A stretch of DNA of 64,000 nt from Pseudochrobactrum kiredjianiae (GCF_030362795.1 NZ_JAUCBM010000002.1:124001-188000), one strand, 5' to 3'. Numbered from the stretch's first letter, positions 46,317 to 55,748 are shown. The notes: generated by a model not told the origin, from the sequence alone. Translations and numbers: made by a program.

Positions 46317-47125
46317 ATGATCTACGCGAAATCAGTGCTGAATTTCCGGAACTGCCGGACCATATTTTTAAGCTTGTGCAGGGTCGCCTTGCCAAGCGCA
46401 ATGTCGTTGGAATGTCCGGTGGTACAGTCTACAGGCTCTATGGCGTAGCTGGTGAGCCAGATCTCTATCTCAAATATGGCAGTGGATCAGTTGCAGCTGA
46501 TATTGCCGATGAAATGGCACGCCTGAACTGGCTGGGACAATATATAACCGTGCCGCACGTGGTTGCTTTCACAATACAAGAGGGGCAGGCATGGCTATTA
46601 ATGTCAGCTTTATCCGGCCGTACCGCCTATCAACGCTTGAGCGAAGAGCCGGAAGCGCGTCCGCAGATTGTCGCTGCGCTTGCGGATTTCTTACGTCAAA
46701 TTCACGCTATTCCCGCTCGATCCTGTCCATTTAACAGCGATCATCATTTGCGTCTTGCTCACGCATATCAGCGCTTAAAGGCCGGAAGCGTCGATACAGA
46801 TGATTTTGGTGCGCTTTATGAAGGGCAGACAGCCCAGCAGGTCTGGGATGACATAACAGCTCTGTTACCGTTACAAACAGAGGCTGTTGTCACCCACGGT
46901 GATTTCTCACTTGATAATATCCTGATGGATGGCGACAAAGTCATCGGCTGTATTGATACCGGCCGCGCTGGCCTTGCCGACCAATATCAGGACCTTGCTA
47001 TTTTATGGGATTGCCTTGGTGAATTCAGCCCCGCCCTTCAGGAGAGGCTGTTTCAAACCTATGGTATTACAACACCCGATCAGAAGAGATTACGTTTTCA
47101 TCTTGGATTAGATGAGTTTTTCTAA
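46313..47125 (+). CDS. APH(3')-family aminoglycoside phosphotransferase
   Basis: A 270-residue kinase-fold enzyme aligned by eye along its whole length with APH(3')-II: 'LYLKYGSGS' (ATP-binding lysine), 'CPFNSDHHLRLAHA', the catalytic 'VVTHGDFSLDNIL' with Asp197, 'CIDTGRAGLADQYQDLAIL' for metal binding, and the C-terminal 'LDEFF'. These are the hallmark residues of enzymes that phosphorylate the 3'-hydroxyl of kanamycin-type drugs. The ATG at 46313 overlaps the acetyltransferase stop. Composition resembles the neighbourhood and no mobile element is near, so it looks like a resident gene. Confidence 0.88.
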   Translation: MNDLREISAEFPELPDHIFKLVQGRLAKRNVVGMSGGTVYRLYGVAGEPDLYLKYGSGSVAADIADEMARLNWLGQYITVPHVVAFTIQEGQAWLLMSALSGRTAYQRLSEEPEARPQIVAALADFLRQIHAIPARSCPFNSDHHLRLAHAYQRLKAGSVDTDDFGALYEGQTAQQVWDDITALLPLQTEAVVTHGDFSLDNILMDGDKVIGCIDTGRAGLADQYQDLAILWDCLGEFSPALQERLFQTYGITTPDQKRLRFHLGLDEFF

Positions 47126-47128
47126 GTA

Positions 47129-47151
47129 CGGTGCCAATTTAATTGGCACCG
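47129..47151. terminator. Bidirectional hairpin between convergent APH and GntR genes
   Basis: 11-bp perfect arms (47129-47139 and 47141-47151) around a single central base. The GntR stop codon lies inside the structure. T-rich bases follow only weakly on the plus strand. Confidence 0.6.
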
Positions 47152-47903
47152 CCTTTATTATTTCCCTCGTTTAATTCATGAATTTCATTATTTGCAGTTA
47201 TAACGAGATCCACATGCTTATCGACGAATTGCGCTACCAAATCAAAGTCACGATTGAGCACAGCCTCTTTTAATTCTGTATATGTTTCTATTGCGTACAG
47301 AGTACGAAGTGCTTGCGACTTGTGCACCGCATCGGCAAACTCCTGCCACTCTACGGTTGGCATTAATATTCTTAACCCGCGACCATGCCTCCGGATATGT
47401 TCAGTTGTCAGGGTATAAAAACGTTTCAACCACGGTGCACGATGCGCCGCAAGGAGTGCGCTATCAAATGCATCATGTGCCTGCGCCCAGGCAATGAAGC
47501 CTTCAATTCTGCATGCATCATCAGCAGGGGATGGTTCCCGCACAAAACAATAATGCATTGCAACGATGTTTGCTTCCCAGCTTTTATCTCCGAAAAGCAT
47601 TGCCTCTTTCAAAAGTTGCTGTTTGATTAATCGCCTTGCCCGATACAATTCCATCATTTCTTCAATGGAAACCGGCGAGACAACATAACCTTTATTCGGA
47701 TGTAATATTACTAATCTATCAGCTTCCAGGCGTTTCAACGCTTCACGCAGCGGCGTTGAGCCAACATTATATTGCTTTTGTACCCAGGTCATTTTCAGAG
47801 GAGTATCAGGGGGAATTGTTAAATTTAAAATATCTTTTTTTAATAATTCATAAGCGCAATCAACTTTTGATAATTTATCGTTTTGCAAAACATTCCCCTT
47901 CAT
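47139..47903 (-). CDS. GntR-family regulator (FCD type)
   Basis: A 254-residue regulator with a winged helix ('KQYNVGSTPLREALKRLEAD', about residues 43-62) and a helical FCD effector domain with the histidine-rich pattern 'AHDAFDSALLAAH'. The ATG at 47903 follows GGGGGG at good spacing and is preferred to 47921. It is divergent from a RhtA-like exporter with 368 bases between them, so it may control amino-acid export. Confidence 0.85.
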   Translation of the reverse strand: MKGNVLQNDKLSKVDCAYELLKKDILNLTIPPDTPLKMTWVQKQYNVGSTPLREALKRLEADRLVILHPNKGYVVSPVSIEEMMELYRARRLIKQQLLKEAMLFGDKSWEANIVAMHYCFVREPSPADDACRIEGFIAWAQAHDAFDSALLAAHRAPWLKRFYTLTTEHIRRHGRGLRILMPTVEWQEFADAVHKSQALRTLYAIETYTELKEAVLNRDFDLVAQFVDKHVDLVITANNEIHELNEGNNKGGAN

Positions 47904-48271
47904 AAAACGCCCCCCCAACATAATATATAATTTGTAATATCTTATTTATATATGATGGAGATTTGCATTGGTATAGCCCCCGCTTGCCCTCCGTCTCAGC
48001 CCATGCATGCACTTTTTCACGTGCGTCAACAATCTCGCGCTAAAGCAGTCATAGTGCTTCGTCAAGAAACTCCGGCGAGAAACAATAATGGTGATAAAAC
48101 AATCATCAAGCTCTCATAAGAGCTGCTGAAGCGGATATAAAAATTACAACTACAATCCACAATCTTCTGATCTCAACAACGAGTTGAAATTTATCAAAGA
48201 CAGACGTAAGGACAGCGTTTCCCGTCTCTGAGCGCGCGCTCGCGGGACGTTTATGAAAGTGCAGGCATAGT
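47904..48271. other. 368-base divergent intergenic region (GntR / RhtA-like)
   Basis: No gene recognised. The part next to the GntR gene is AT-rich (promoter). The part next to the exporter contains GC-rich alternating sequence (GAGCGCGCGCTCGCG, 48229-48243) that could form a short hairpin in the exporter's leader. It does not match a riboswitch that I know. Confidence 0.35.
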
Positions 48272-49129
48272 ATGGACGCGGTTCACATTGAACGGAGCAG
48301 CGAAAGCAAACAAACATTCACAGCGATCGGGCTGACACTGGCAGCAATGATCAGCATTCAGCTGGGTGCCGCTATCTCCAAACCAATTATGCAGCAATTA
48401 GGCACCTTCGGCACCACCTTTGTCCGTCTGTCTTTTGCCGCAATCATTCTCCTGATCTGGATACGTCCGTCCTTCCATAGTTACAATCGCTCGCAATGGC
48501 TCTCCGCTTTCTCACTCGGCGCATCCATGGCTTTTATGACCATGTGCTTTTTTGCAGCCATCGAAACTATTCCGCTTGGCCTCGCCGTCGCTATTGAGTT
48601 CATGGGACCTTTGCTGGTCGCTACACTCTATGGCAGCGGCAGATTTCGCCTCATCTGCCCGATGATCGCCGCAGCAGGAATTATCTGTCTCACATCCGGC
48701 AGCAGCCTGTGGGGCAATGATATGACCGGCATGCTCTTTGCCTTCTGTGCCGCAATCGGCTGGGGTGCCTATATTATCCTGACAAAACGTGCGGGCGAGA
48801 AGTTTCAGGGATTGGAGGGGCTTGCAGTCTCCATGATGTTTGCCGCTCTTGTGGCATTACCGGTCGGCACCGGACAGCTCTATACAAATTTCAGCACCGA
48901 AGCCTTTATTATGGCCGGTTTACTGGCGCTGTTGACGCCGCTTATTCCCTATGCGTTTGAATTTATCGCATTACGTAATTTGAAACCATCAGCCTTTGGC
49001 ATTCTCGTCAGCCTTGAACCTGCAATCGGTGCAACGGTCGGCTTCCTTATGCTGCATCAGGCTCTGTCCCTTGTGCAGGTTACAGGCATTGCACTGGTCA
49101 TCACAGCAAGCGTTATTAGTACGCGCTGA
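48272..49129 (+). CDS. RhtA-like EamA/DMT-family exporter
   Basis: A 285-residue inner-membrane protein with ten predicted helices arranged as two EamA repeats. Family motifs similar to Escherichia coli RhtA include 'IQLGAAISKPIMQQLG', 'IETIPLGLAVAIEFMGPLLV' and the late 'PSAFGILVSLEPAIGA'. RhtA exports threonine and homoserine; substrate identity here is inferred from similarity only. The ribosome-binding site is weak. Two strong hairpins follow. Confidence 0.83.
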   Translation: MDAVHIERSSESKQTFTAIGLTLAAMISIQLGAAISKPIMQQLGTFGTTFVRLSFAAIILLIWIRPSFHSYNRSQWLSAFSLGASMAFMTMCFFAAIETIPLGLAVAIEFMGPLLVATLYGSGRFRLICPMIAAAGIICLTSGSSLWGNDMTGMLFAFCAAIGWGAYIILTKRAGEKFQGLEGLAVSMMFAALVALPVGTGQLYTNFSTEAFIMAGLLALLTPLIPYAFEFIALRNLKPSAFGILVSLEPAIGATVGFLMLHQALSLVQVTGIALVITASVISTR

Positions 49130-49152
49130 CACTATAAAACCGACATCCAACG

Positions 49153-49182
49153 CACTGGCCTGAAGAAAAATTCAGGCCAGTG
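49153..49182 (+). terminator. First terminator hairpin after RhtA-like gene
   Basis: A perfect 12-bp stem (49153-49164 with 49171-49182) with a GAAAAA loop, 23 bases after the stop; the T-run is short. Confidence 0.7.
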
Positions 49183-49191
49183 TTTCACGGG

Positions 49192-49234
49192 AATCATTTT
49201 GCAAGAGAGTTGCCCTTGCAAAATGATTTTTATT
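49192..49234 (+). terminator. Second, stronger terminator after RhtA-like gene
   Basis: A perfect 14-bp stem (49192-49205 with 49215-49228) with a nine-base loop is followed by TTTTATTT. The bases from here to 49539 are very AT-rich with no recognised gene and must hold the promoter of the next lipoprotein gene. Confidence 0.85.
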
Positions 49235-49539
49235 TAAATTAAGCTGATTTTATTATTATAATATTGAAAACAATTATCCACAAGCCAAGCATTTGAATTC
49301 TAAATGAATAGCAAAAAAATTCTCTCAAAATATCCAGATCATCACTTTGTATTATTGACATAAAATAGTGATTGAAAATCGAATATTAAACTATATTTGT
49401 TCTCGTTTTTAAATTTATCATCAAAATTCTAATTTTTATTCGAATAAGATAAATTTAATTGTGTTTCTCTCAAGAAATACGAAAGCATAAATCAACATTC
49501 AATAGATATAATCAAATGAGATATTTCGAGGGGGGAAGT

Positions 49540-50133
49540 ATGCGTTCGCCATACTTTATTCTATGTATACCTGTGCTGGCTTTGCTGCTCACCGCTTGTC
49601 AGACAACAAAACCGATTGCGATGTCTGTTAATGCCACTCCGACAGCTTCCGGTATTAAAAACGGTGATATGCTTGCCCCGCAACGTGCATCCGGTCAGGA
49701 TATTCCGCAGCTGCGCGGGCAGGAAATGGTCACCATCCGCACTTATGAGAGTATTAAAAAACCTGACGTTCAGTTCGCCACCCTCACGGAAATAGAGGGC
49801 GTTACCTGCGAGATTGAAAGCGACGGCTATAAGGCCAGCGTTAAAACACCGGCAGAAGTGCGCGTGCCGAATTACGGCTATGCATCAAGGCTGATTTCCG
49901 CCCGATGCAATGCCCCCGGTTATAAAACCGGATTTGAAAGCATCAAAGCCTATAATAAAACCGGAGAGCAACGCATGAGCAGTGCCAGCGGCGGCGGTCT
50001 GGCTGGTGTTGTACTTGTTGCCATGATTCATGCCGCAACAGACGAAAAGAAGCATGAATTTGCCTATCCGCTGCTAAAAGTGACGATGACTAAACCCATC
50101 ACTGCAACCACAAAACAAGTCGCCCGCAAATAA
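49540..50133 (+). CDS. Uncharacterised lipoprotein (197 aa)
   Basis: A type II signal peptide with lipobox 'LLTAC' (lipidated cysteine at residue 20) leads into a disordered stretch and a small domain 'GVTCEIESDGYKASVKTPAE' followed by 'SARCNAPGYKTGFESI'. This reads like a PEGA-type beta fold with two cysteines that could pair. A hydrophobic glycine-rich segment 'GGGLAGVVLVAMIHAA' follows near residue 150. The ATG at 49540 follows GAGGGGGGAA, and an upstream in-frame ATG at 49459 would destroy the lipoprotein signal. No function can be given. Confidence 0.78.
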   Translation: MRSPYFILCIPVLALLLTACQTTKPIAMSVNATPTASGIKNGDMLAPQRASGQDIPQLRGQEMVTIRTYESIKKPDVQFATLTEIEGVTCEIESDGYKASVKTPAEVRVPNYGYASRLISARCNAPGYKTGFESIKAYNKTGEQRMSSASGGGLAGVVLVAMIHAATDEKKHEFAYPLLKVTMTKPITATTKQVARK

Positions 50134-50174
50134 AACCGACCGGAGCAATCATTTCGTGGGTTGTAAAACTGCGA

Positions 50175-50209
50175 CCTTCTCACCTGAGGAAACTCCCCAG
50201 GTGAGAAGG
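50175..50209 (+). terminator. Terminator hairpin after the lipoprotein gene
   Basis: A perfect 12-bp stem (50175-50186 with 50198-50209) with an 11-base loop, followed by CTTTCT, between the lipoprotein gene and the convergent acetyltransferase gene. Confidence 0.7.
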
Positions 50210-50260
50210 CTTTCTGATGCGGAGAGAAAAGACCTTTACTCATCCGCCAATCAATTGCAA

Positions 50261-50782
50261 TTACAGATGGCGTTCCAACAATTGTCCCGGCCAGCCCTCA
50301 ACATCAAAGGTTGAAAGCCGTGTATAGCCGCAGCTTTCGTAAAAGCGCACTAAAGAGCCGTCACCGCCGCCATAGCAATCCACCCGTATATAGTTCAACC
50401 CTGCTGCGCGTGTCTGCTCTTCGGCAAAAGCCATTAAACGCCGTCCGATACCACGCACCTGCGGATCGCGGGAAGCGATCAGCAATAATACATAATTTTC
50501 AGGTCGTGTTGCCGCCGCCACATAGGGCATGGCATCGCCCAGCACAACAGACCCGCAAATGCCCAGTTCCGCATCTTCAGCAACCCATGCACCGGGCAGA
50601 GAGCAGGCATCCGTTATGCGCTGCACCCGCTCCGGAGAAATTGACCATGGTTCACTACCCCACTGACCTTCATTGCCGATACTGACAAACCATGCAATCA
50701 CCTCATCGAAAATACGTAAAACCGCAGGTGCATCGGCTGCACTTGCGCGCCTGATTGTCAGCTCATCTGTTTTTAAACGCAT
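50261..50782 (-). CDS. GNAT-family N-acetyltransferase
   Basis: From the ATG at 50782 (preceded by GGGAGAG) a 173-residue single-domain acetyltransferase with the acetyl-CoA loop 'DPQVRGIGRRLMAFAEEQ' and a following 'YIRVDCYGGGDGSLVRFYES' strand-helix that is typical of the family. Alternative ATGs at 50800 and 50827-50830 would lengthen it slightly. It lies at the end of a minus-strand group with PhzF-like and methyltransferase genes; the substrate is unknown. Confidence 0.78.
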   Translation of the reverse strand: MRLKTDELTIRRASAADAPAVLRIFDEVIAWFVSIGNEGQWGSEPWSISPERVQRITDACSLPGAWVAEDAELGICGSVVLGDAMPYVAAATRPENYVLLLIASRDPQVRGIGRRLMAFAEEQTRAAGLNYIRVDCYGGGDGSLVRFYESCGYTRLSTFDVEGWPGQLLERHL

Positions 50783-50850
50783 TACACTGAACTCTCCCAT
50801 TATCCGGTTGTCCCTCTGAACCGGCATCAAATTTCATTGTCACACAATGC

Positions 50851-51681
50851 TCAGGGCATCAGCCTTGCCATGCCGGAGACACGGATAGAACCACCCTTTG
50901 GTGTGAGGATATCCGCGTGCAGTCTTGAACGCATGCCCATATCCTCACCCTGAATAATGTCAATCGCACCATGATGCGGCCAGTTCACATCACGTAAATA
51001 GCCTGCAAGCGCGGCGGTGGCTGCACCTGTCGCAGGGTCTTCATAAACGCCGCCCGCTGCAAAAATATTGCGTGTATGAAACAATTGTGGTGTCTCGGCA
51101 TAGCTCAGCACAATTGTGACCCAGCCGTTTTTCAGCATCAATGCGCGACCACTATCAAAATCGTAATGCATTGCACTCAAAGTTTCACGTGCATTGAGCG
51201 TCAGGGAAACATGGTCCGCACCACCATGGATCAAAGCGGGCGGCAAATCAGGATTGAGATCACGTTCCGTCAGCCCAAGCAAATCCAACGCCTCTGCAAT
51301 CTGCTTCGGTGAAGCCGGTTTGCTGAAAGTTGGCGGCGATTGCAGGGCGGCTTTCAGGACATCGCCTTGACTGCTCCCTTCAACCGTAATCCGGCTTTGA
51401 TTGAGAATAAGCGGAAAAATGCCGTCTCCCTCGCGCATTGCAAGTGCAGCCCCTAAAGCAATCGTGGCATGCCCGCAAAACGGGACTTCAAAAGCCGGTG
51501 CAAAATAGCGCGTACGCCAGCCATCTTCTGTGCGTGCCGCAAAAACAGTTTCAGAAAAGCCGACCTCTGCCGCCACCTGCTGCATGATTTGCGCTTCCGG
51601 CAATGTTTCAGCAATCACTACACCGGCAGGGTTGCCGCCATCATTGCCCTCGGAAAAAGCCGCGATCCGTAAAACTTCCAT
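50851..51681 (-). CDS. PhzF-family epimerase/isomerase-like protein
   Basis: A 276-residue protein of the PhzF/DAP-epimerase fold. The N-terminal 'AFSEGNDGGNPAGVV' and the catalytic glutamate E44 in 'VGFSETVF' are present, as are 'FCGHATIALGAAL' and the C-terminal 'EDPATGAATAALAGYL'. No other phenazine genes are present, so this is one of the many PhzF-like proteins with unknown isomerase activity. The ATG at 51681 follows GGGGAGAAAA and is preferred to 51702. Confidence 0.85.
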   Translation of the reverse strand: MEVLRIAAFSEGNDGGNPAGVVIAETLPEAQIMQQVAAEVGFSETVFAARTEDGWRTRYFAPAFEVPFCGHATIALGAALAMREGDGIFPLILNQSRITVEGSSQGDVLKAALQSPPTFSKPASPKQIAEALDLLGLTERDLNPDLPPALIHGGADHVSLTLNARETLSAMHYDFDSGRALMLKNGWVTIVLSYAETPQLFHTRNIFAAGGVYEDPATGAATAALAGYLRDVNWPHHGAIDIIQGEDMGMRSRLHADILTPKGGSIRVSGMARLMP

Positions 51682-51852
51682 TTTTCTCCCCTCCCCGCAC
51701 AATCTCTATCTCGCCCCAAATCAGAGCACTCAACGACGAGACATAAAATCAGCTTCCCTGCCTATACAAATGAATTCTTTTTGAAGTTCAATCACCGGCT
51801 TTGCCGCGAGCTCCGATACAGCTGTGGAACCGGCAGTTTTGAAGATGATCTG

Positions 51853-52617
51853 TCATAGGCCTGCTTTCCAAGACCCTAAGGGGATAATTTCAACGGCATC
51901 CCCATGATAAGGATTGCCCTGCCAATCACCAAACCAATGATTCACGTGAAGCTTCGCCTGCGCGACCAGCGCTGCAATCTGTTCTTGTGTGGGAAAAGCA
52001 ATCCGCGATTTCGATGAACAGATCCGTCCATCCGCTATGACCTCATAATAAGTGCCGTATTCGACAATCATCTGCTGCGGATAAAAACTATAGTCATTCC
52101 AAGCATTTACAGCACCAAAATCCGGATGCTCAATGGTGCGGCCGGATTCTTGCGGGTTCCACTCCTGCCATTCTTTAATCTTCGGGTTGCGGCTGTCGAA
52201 AATGAATTTGCCGCCTTCCGCCAGATGCCGCTCAATTGTTTTGAGCAATGCCAGCTGGTCTTGTGCAGTCAAAAACACCTGAAAAGCATGGCCGCTCAAC
52301 AGGATGAGATCAAACTTCTCATTCAGATTCAGACTTGCCGCATCACTCTGCACCCATGTGACCTGATCACCGCCCTGCCGTTGTCTTGCAATATCAAGCA
52401 TCGGCTGTGCCGGATCTGCACCGGTTACGCGTTTTGTACCGTCAGCAGCAATGGTGGCAGCCAGCAGTCCGGTGCCGCAGCCAATATCCAGAACAGAACG
52501 GGCATCCGCCGCAAGCTTCAGTAAAAACGCACAAGCTGGGCTCCATTCATTTTCAAGATCGTAGAACTGTGCCAGTTCCGGATCATGATACAACTTGTCA
52601 CTCTTCATGCGTTTCAC
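51853..52617 (-). CDS. Class I SAM-dependent methyltransferase
   Basis: A 254-residue protein with a Rossmann-type methyltransferase core: motif I 'VLDIGCGTGLLAATIA' near residue 42, the acidic 'GADPAQPMLDIAR' after strand 2, and 'FDLILLSGHAFQVF' after strand 4. An N-terminal 'LYHDPELAQFYDLENEW' segment and a C-terminal beta-rich domain resemble proteins acting on small molecules. The acceptor is unknown. It starts 11 bases after the RND pump stop, so it may be read through from the pump operon. Confidence 0.83.
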   Translation of the reverse strand: MKRMKSDKLYHDPELAQFYDLENEWSPACAFLLKLAADARSVLDIGCGTGLLAATIAADGTKRVTGADPAQPMLDIARQRQGGDQVTWVQSDAASLNLNEKFDLILLSGHAFQVFLTAQDQLALLKTIERHLAEGGKFIFDSRNPKIKEWQEWNPQESGRTIEHPDFGAVNAWNDYSFYPQQMIVEYGTYYEVIADGRICSSKSRIAFPTQEQIAALVAQAKLHVNHWFGDWQGNPYHGDAVEIIPLGSWKAGL

Positions 52618-52627
52618 TCTTCTGTCT

Positions 52628-55600
52628 TCATATCGTCTTGCTGTTTAGCACCGTATTATCCTGAGTACTTAACATTACGTCGCCTTGCAAACGATCATCG
52701 TCCGTTACAGATGTCAGGCTGCCTAACCTTCTGCTCAGCCAGAGCTTCAGATCATCCATGGCGGTAAACATCACCGGCACAAAAATCAGGCTGAGTGCAG
52801 TGGAAGTAATTAGCCCACCGATCACCGCAATCGCCATCGGCGCACGGAAACCTGCATCTCCGCCAATCCCAATCGCAGCCGGAACCATACCCGCCACCAT
52901 CGCAATGGTGGTCATGATAATCGGCCGCGCACGCGTCATACCTGCTTTCAGCAATGCGGCATGGCGATCCAGTCCTTCCTTGCGGCATTCAATTGCAAAA
53001 TCCACCAGCAAAATCGAGTTTTTGCAGACAATGCCCATCAGCATCAAAATGCCGATAACTGATGGCAGATCAAGCGCCGCGCCATAGAGCAGCAAGCCGA
53101 GCGCTGCACCGCCGATGGATAGCGGCAATGCAATCAGGATTGTTAAAGGCTGCAGAAAATCCTTAAACAACAGGACCAGAACGGCTGTAACCATCAAAAT
53201 ACCGGTCAGCAAAGCCAGCCCGAAATTACTGAACATCTCCGTCATATATTCAGCATTGCCATATTCAATCTGGCTCACACCTTCAGGTAGTTCTTTATAG
53301 GCGCTCAGCTGTGCAATCGCATCCAGAGCCGTGCCCAATGTCGCACCATTATTGAGATTAGCCTCTACTTCAATCAAACGCTTACGATCAAGCCGCTCCA
53401 CACGGCTCTCGGCAGAACCGAATGTAATATCTGCAACAGAGCTTAAAGGAACCGGCGTTCCGCTTGCCGTTGCCACTTTCAAACTGCGCAACATATCCAG
53501 ATCACGACGGGCAGACCCTTCCAGCAAGACGCGGATCGGTATCTGCCGGTCGCCGAGATTGAACTGCGCCGAATTGGAATCTGTTTCACCCAAAGTCGCA
53601 ATACGGGACACAAGCCCGATTGCCGCCGGAGACACCCCCAGACGTGCAGCCTCATCAAGACGCGGTATAACGTGCAATTCCGGTGCCGGCAGCGGCTCAG
53701 ACGAGACAACACTGGCAAGCTGCGGCAATGTCCGCATTTGTGCCTCCAGCGCCCGTGCAGCGCGGGTCAGCGCTTCACCATCATTGCCAACAAGGGCGAC
53801 CGAGACTTCTTTGCCGCTGTCATTAGTGAAAGTGAACTGAATATCCGGCACTGCAGCAATGAGCGGACGCACTGCTGCTTCAAACTCTTTCTGACTTATT
53901 CCACGCTCTTCACGCGGCTTCAGATTAATCAGCAGCGAAAAATCGCTGACACTATCCGATGCGGTGGCCAGAACGTCCTTAACCTCAGGCCGTTTCAGCA
54001 ACTGCGCGGTCATCATATCCGCAACCCGGGCTGTCTCTTCCAGTCTGGAGCCCGGTGCCAGCGTAATCTTGACCTGTGAGGCATTGGTATCGCTTTGCGG
54101 CATAAAACCCGTTGGCAGCAGGGAAAGCAGATAGACAGAACCGGCAAAAATCATCGCAACAAGAGCAAAAGTCGTTTTGCGTTGCTTGAGTGTCCAGCCC
54201 AGTAGCTGCAAATAAAAACGGCTCAGCCATGACGGTTCGGCCGGTTCAAGCACAGCTTTATGCGGTTGTAGCAAATAGGCCGCCATTAGCGGGGTTAACA
54301 GGCGGGCAACCGCCAGTGAAACCAGCACGGCAATGGCCACAGTCAGCCCGAATTGCTTGAAATATTGCCCGACGGCACCGCCGATAAAGCTCACCGGCGC
54401 GAAAATGGCAACAATAGTCAGCGTGGTAGCAACGACCGCTAATCCGATTGCATCCGATGCCTCAAGAGCTGCAATATAAGGCCGTCTTCCCATATGCACG
54501 TGACGCTCGATATTCTCGATCTCGACAATCGCATCATCAACAAGAATGCCGATGACCAGCGTCAGTGCCAGTAAACTGATGCTGTTGAGCGTGAAATCCA
54601 GCCAATACATAGCGGCAAAAGTCGGCAGAATGGATAAAGGCATCGCGACGGCCGCGATCAGCGTTGCGCGCCAGTTCCGCAAAAACAGAAAGACCACAAC
54701 AATGGTCAGCAATGCGCCTTCAATCAGTGCGGTGATCGCATTATTATAGCTTTGCAACGTATATTCAACGCTTGAGCTCAGCTCTTTAATCTCCGTTTCC
54801 GGATATTGCTGACGGATCTGTTTCAGATGCTCTTTAACCCGCTCAGCAACAACTGTATCACTATAGCCTTTGGCGCGTGACACGGAGAAGCCAACCACCG
54901 GCTTACCATCAAGATGTGAGAAACTGCGCGCTTCAGAAGCACCATCTTCCAGTGTTGCAATTTCACGCAGCGGTATCCAGCGGTTGCCCGGAAGAGCAAT
55001 CGTCAAACGCGATAATTCCTCAACATTTCTCGCACTCGCAAGGGTACGTACAGTTTGCTCTCTGTCGCCAATATTACCACGGCCGCTCGGAACATTGACA
55101 TTGAGTTCGCGTAACGCGCTATTGACCTGATCCGCAGAAACGCCCAGCGCCTGCAGCCGCTCCGGCTTCAGAACAATCCGGATTTCACGATTCACACCGC
55201 CCAGCCGCTGCACTTTCTGCACACCGGTAACCGTCAGCAATTCACGGGTAATCGTATCATCCACAAACCACGACATATCCACGTCAGATTTTTGCGGAGC
55301 AGAAATCATATAATAAAGGAACGCACCGCCTTCGACATCGATGCGGGTAACAACAGGATCCTGAATGGTCTGGGGTAAATCCGTCCTGATCTGCGCAACA
55401 GCTTCACGCACATCATTGGTCGCGCGATCAGGGTCGATGCCAAGGCGGAAATCAATCACGGTGTTCGACACACCGTCAGCGATAGTCGAGCGGATATGTT
55501 TCACACCTGCAATGCCGGAAACAGCGCCTTCAATACGTCGTGTCACCTGTGTTTCCATCTCGGATGGCGCGGCACTCGCCTGTGTCACCGTGACATTGAC

Positions 55601-55738
55601 CACCGGAAAGGACACATTCGGATTGGCGTTGATCGGCAACTTATTAAACGCCATCCAGCCAGTCAATGTCAGCACAATAAACAACACAAGAACCGGCACC
55701 AGCTTGCGGATTGCCCAGGCAGAAATATTACTGGTCAT
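52628..55738 (-). CDS. RND-family efflux pump permease (HAE1-like)
   Basis: A 1036-residue inner-membrane RND transporter with twelve helices and two large periplasmic domains. The proton-relay helix 4 has 'VDDAIVEIENIERH' and the N-terminal half starts 'ISAWAIRKLVPVLVLFIVL'. It is preceded 10 bases upstream by its membrane fusion protein. It expels hydrophobic or amphipathic drugs, dyes or solvents in proton exchange. No outer-membrane channel gene is adjacent, so a TolC-like channel encoded elsewhere, or the NodT-type channel at 32.6 kb, would be required. Confidence 0.9.
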   Translation of the reverse strand: MTSNISAWAIRKLVPVLVLFIVLTLTGWMAFNKLPINANPNVSFPVVNVTVTQASAAPSEMETQVTRRIEGAVSGIAGVKHIRSTIADGVSNTVIDFRLGIDPDRATNDVREAVAQIRTDLPQTIQDPVVTRIDVEGGAFLYYMISAPQKSDVDMSWFVDDTITRELLTVTGVQKVQRLGGVNREIRIVLKPERLQALGVSADQVNSALRELNVNVPSGRGNIGDREQTVRTLASARNVEELSRLTIALPGNRWIPLREIATLEDGASEARSFSHLDGKPVVGFSVSRAKGYSDTVVAERVKEHLKQIRQQYPETEIKELSSSVEYTLQSYNNAITALIEGALLTIVVVFLFLRNWRATLIAAVAMPLSILPTFAAMYWLDFTLNSISLLALTLVIGILVDDAIVEIENIERHVHMGRRPYIAALEASDAIGLAVVATTLTIVAIFAPVSFIGGAVGQYFKQFGLTVAIAVLVSLAVARLLTPLMAAYLLQPHKAVLEPAEPSWLSRFYLQLLGWTLKQRKTTFALVAMIFAGSVYLLSLLPTGFMPQSDTNASQVKITLAPGSRLEETARVADMMTAQLLKRPEVKDVLATASDSVSDFSLLINLKPREERGISQKEFEAAVRPLIAAVPDIQFTFTNDSGKEVSVALVGNDGEALTRAARALEAQMRTLPQLASVVSSEPLPAPELHVIPRLDEAARLGVSPAAIGLVSRIATLGETDSNSAQFNLGDRQIPIRVLLEGSARRDLDMLRSLKVATASGTPVPLSSVADITFGSAESRVERLDRKRLIEVEANLNNGATLGTALDAIAQLSAYKELPEGVSQIEYGNAEYMTEMFSNFGLALLTGILMVTAVLVLLFKDFLQPLTILIALPLSIGGAALGLLLYGAALDLPSVIGILMLMGIVCKNSILLVDFAIECRKEGLDRHAALLKAGMTRARPIIMTTIAMVAGMVPAAIGIGGDAGFRAPMAIAVIGGLITSTALSLIFVPVMFTAMDDLKLWLSRRLGSLTSVTDDDRLQGDVMLSTQDNTVLNSKTI

Positions 55739-55748
55739 TGGAAATCTC

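Noticed and set aside
47904-48271. A riboswitch or leader peptide ahead of the RhtA-like exporter
   Set aside because: The region is long and has a GC-rich hairpin, but no conserved riboswitch core or run of regulatory codons could be recognised.
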